In this document: positions 40,566 to 42,321 of the stretch, piece by piece | Layout of the letters: every line of letters starts with the position of its first letter | How positions within the stretch are numbered: the stretch's first letter is position 1 | Notes under the pieces: model-generated | What the model saw: only the letters and a program-made list of their open reading frames with translations | What the model was told of the DNA's origin: nothing | Databases searched by the model: none | From: Betaproteobacteria bacterium | Lineage (GTDB): Bacteria; Pseudomonadota; Gammaproteobacteria; Burkholderiales; Burkholderiaceae | Reading direction: 5' to 3' | Assembly: GCA_009921765.1 (NCBI GenBank) | Contig: RFXC01000010.1 | Span: 1 to 42,321 of the forward strand | Length of the DNA: 42,321 bases | Made by a program: the position numbers and the translations under genes

Positions 40566-41734
40566 GACCGATCTGCCAGAAGTGCGTTGTGTTCCCCAAG
40601 CGCCGGACCGTTTCCTGCAAGCGGCGGGCGTGTGCCGTCAAACGAGATGGGCAGCGCCATGGTGGAAACATCACCGCGGGGGGTGGGCTGCAGCATGCCG
40701 ACGGCGGCGAGCTGCGGATGGGCGAGCACCTGATCGACCGTCTGCATGGGGCCGCACGGAATCGACAGTGCAGACAGCCTTGCCAGACAGTCTTCGGTAC
40801 TGATCATTGCGATCGCAGGTTCGAGCACGGCCAGAAGCGCCGCCAGGTTCTCCACCCGCGCGCCGTTGCTCGCAAAGCGGGGATCGGCCGGCAGATGCGA
40901 CAGGCCCAGCGCCGAACAGAGCTTCACAAAGAGCGTGTCGTTACCCGCCGCAATCATCACGCGGCCATCGGCGCAGCGGAACACCTGATAAGGCGCGATG
41001 TTCGGACTGCCGGAGCCGTTGCGACGCGGCGCGGGCCCGCCTGCGTTCCGGTCGGTGAGCGGCACGGTCATCCAGGCCATTGCGGTTTCAAAGAGCGACA
41101 CATCGACGATGCGCGGCCGCCCGCCAGCCTGCCGCGCGCGCTGAGCGATGGCGGCAAGAATGCCAATCGCCGCCCACATGCCGGTACCGATATCGTTGAT
41201 GGATACCGGGACGCGACTGGGTTCGTCGCCGTCGTGGCCGAGGATACTCATCATGCCGCTGAAGGCCTGGATGAGCGGGTCATAACCCGGTCGGCTTGCC
41301 ATCGGGCCGTCACGACCGAAGGCGCCCAGATTGCAATAAATGAGATCAGGCTTGGCCGCGGTGAGCGACTCGGCATCCAACCCATACCGGGTGAGCGCGC
41401 CTGCTTTCAGGTTCTGCATCACGACGTCGGCGTGTGCGCGGATGAAGGTATGCAAGCGCGCAAGCATCTGGGCATCATCGAAGTCGACCTGAACGCTCTC
41501 CTTGCCATTGTTCACCGCATGAAACATCGTGGCCGAGTCGCCGGTAAAGGGCGGCCCCCAGCCACGCGCATAATCGCCTCGCCCAGGTGATTCGATCTTC
41601 ACCACGCGAGCGCCCAGCTGCGCGAGGATATTGCCGGCGTAGGGCGCAGCGAGACTGTGCCCGATTTCGACCACACAGAGGCCGCTCAGGGGAAGCGCGC
41701 CCCGCCCGGGATCACCGGCGTTCTGCGGATTCAT
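40562..41734 (-). CDS. Class III CoA transferase (CaiB/BaiF family)
   Basis: This 390-residue enzyme moves CoA from one acyl group to another, for example from succinyl-CoA to the pathway acid. The catalytic Asp is expected at Asp152 in SRPGYDPLIQAFSGMM. N-terminal GLCVVEIGHSLAAPYAGNILAQLGA (split across residues 18-42) and KIESPGRGDYARGWGPP near 47 are family hallmarks, and GRPRIVDVSLFETAMAW follows near 206. Start and stop each overlap a neighbour by 4 nt (hydantoinase B upstream, hydratase downstream), a tightly coupled unit. With the hydratase it suggests CoA-thioester breakdown of an unsaturated acid. Confidence 0.93.
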   Translation of the reverse strand: MNPQNAGDPGRGALPLSGLCVVEIGHSLAAPYAGNILAQLGARVVKIESPGRGDYARGWGPPFTGDSATMFHAVNNGKESVQVDFDDAQMLARLHTFIRAHADVVMQNLKAGALTRYGLDAESLTAAKPDLIYCNLGAFGRDGPMASRPGYDPLIQAFSGMMSILGHDGDEPSRVPVSINDIGTGMWAAIGILAAIAQRARQAGGRPRIVDVSLFETAMAWMTVPLTDRNAGGPAPRRNGSGSPNIAPYQVFRCADGRVMIAAGNDTLFVKLCSALGLSHLPADPRFASNGARVENLAALLAVLEPAIAMISTEDCLARLSALSIPCGPMQTVDQVLAHPQLAAVGMLQPTPRGDVSTMALPISFDGTRPPLAGNGPALGEHNALLADRS

Positions 41735-42321
41735 CGTGGCTCCGGAAGGTCTTTGAGGCCATAGTCGCGCTCGGCAGACGCGCGGGTCACGTAGCCGTCC
41801 AGAACATCCTCGAGCACTGCCTGCCGATCACGCTCGGCAGGACGCCCATAGCCGCCACTTCCCGACGGATTGAGCGACACCCGGTCACCGCGCTTCAATA
41901 CCTCGGTCGCGCCCTTGGGCGGCACACGGCGCACGTGTCCTTCGCCGTCGGTGACGGTACAAAGAAAGGGCGCGCCCGGTCGGCCACCGAAATAGCCCTC
42001 TGGCGCAAATTCGCCACGCTCACCCGCAACGGTAAACGAAGCGGTGTCGAACTCCACCCGATAGGAGCGGCGCGCGGTGAGTCCGCCGCGGTACCGGCCG
42101 GCGCCGCCGCTATCGGGCACCAGCGCCCACTCCTCCACCACCAGCGGCATGGTCTGCTCGATGTACTCCACCGGCAGTGACCCGGCATTGCCCACATACA
42201 CGCGGATGCCGTTCACCCCGTCCTGCGTAGCGCGTGCGCCCATCCCCCCGCCATGCGGCTCGACGATGCTCACGATCGGCCGGCCCGTGCGGCGCACGCG
42301 CTCGGCGTCCGGGTCCGGGCC
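41731..42321 (-). CDS. Hydantoinase B/oxoprolinase family protein, C-terminal part only
   Basis: The frame is open to the window edge (reading GPDPDAERVRRTGRP before 42297), so this is the last ~196 residues of a ~500-600-residue subunit; the apparent GTG at 42297 is internal. Blocks are EPHGGGMGARATQDG, LPVEYIEQTMPLVVEEW, DSGGAGRYRGGL and the C-terminal GSGGYGRPAERD, all typical of HyuB. With HyuA it hydrolyses a cyclic amide using ATP; related acetone/acetophenone carboxylases share the fold. A hyuA partner would be expected beyond the edge. Stop overlaps the CoA-transferase start by 4 nt. Confidence 0.9.
   Translation of the reverse strand, partial: GPDPDAERVRRTGRPIVSIVEPHGGGMGARATQDGVNGIRVYVGNAGSLPVEYIEQTMPLVVEEWALVPDSGGAGRYRGGLTARRSYRVEFDTASFTVAGERGEFAPEGYFGGRPGAPFLCTVTDGEGHVRRVPPKGATEVLKRGDRVSLNPSGSGGYGRPAERDRQAVLEDVLDGYVTRASAERDYGLKDLPEPR

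Overview
The window is GC-rich, gene-dense bacterial chromosome made almost entirely of catabolic and solute-uptake genes. Six Bug/TctC-family periplasmic receptors in 42 kb, together with TAXI-TRAP and ABC importers, CoA-transferase/enoyl-CoA hydratase sets and FCD-GntR control, point to a betaproteobacterium of the order Burkholderiales (Bordetella/Achromobacter/Cupriavidus/Variovorax-like). This placement is inferred from gene content; there is no rRNA in view. I saw no tRNA, rRNA, CRISPR array, transposase or phage gene.

Layout. (1) 1-6998, plus strand: an operon with the end of a NicX-like dihydroxypyridine dioxygenase, an acyl-CoA dehydrogenase, a three-gene ABC importer, a quinone oxidoreductase and an acyl-CoA ligase. 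(2) 7149-7652: a small PagP-like outer-membrane barrel. (3) 7690-10272, minus: Bug receptor, LigI-like amidohydrolase, HpcH/HpaI aldolase; divergent from an FMN 2-hydroxyacid dehydrogenase (10385-11479) and a secreted protein of unknown function. (4) 12903-16271: Bug receptor, RutE-like reductase (minus), an ATPase gene remnant, an enolase-superfamily enzyme. (5) 16290-20157, minus: a complete TctC-TctB-TctA transporter plus a sugar isomerase/epimerase. (6) 20326-26090, minus: FCD-GntR regulator, class III aminotransferase, TAXI binding protein, fused TRAP permease; divergent from a TauD-type dioxygenase and another Bug receptor (26156-28044). (7) 28077-31829, minus: polysaccharide deacetylase/allantoinase-like enzyme, Bug receptor, ModA-like binding protein, LLM flavin oxidoreductase; divergent from an SDR dehydrogenase. 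(8) 32879-37552, plus: a branched-chain-amino-acid-type ABC importer with a LivM-LivG fusion, preceded by a good sigma-54 promoter match and an upstream 12-bp-arm palindrome. (9) 37479-42321, minus: hydantoinase B (partial), CaiB-type CoA transferase, an enoyl-CoA hydratase with a broken 3' end, Bug receptor and a mandelate racemase-like enolase.

How the genes work together. Each cluster pairs a periplasmic binding protein with two to four cytoplasmic enzymes, so the region reads as a series of 'sense or import a small carboxylate, then convert it' modules. Only one of the six Bug receptors has TctA/TctB membrane partners here, so the others must share that transporter, use one elsewhere, or act as sensors. 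Substrates cannot be assigned from sequence alone.

Most notable: the sigma-54 promoter with its palindrome (32715-32832), the deletion and frameshift in enoyl-CoA hydratase (39818-40565), the GntR operator (26137-26147), intercistronic hairpins directly after two binding-protein genes, an ATPase gene remnant (14621-14770), and a translationally coupled pair of unrelated orphan binding proteins (29045-30861). I did not find a clearly unprecedented multi-gene system.
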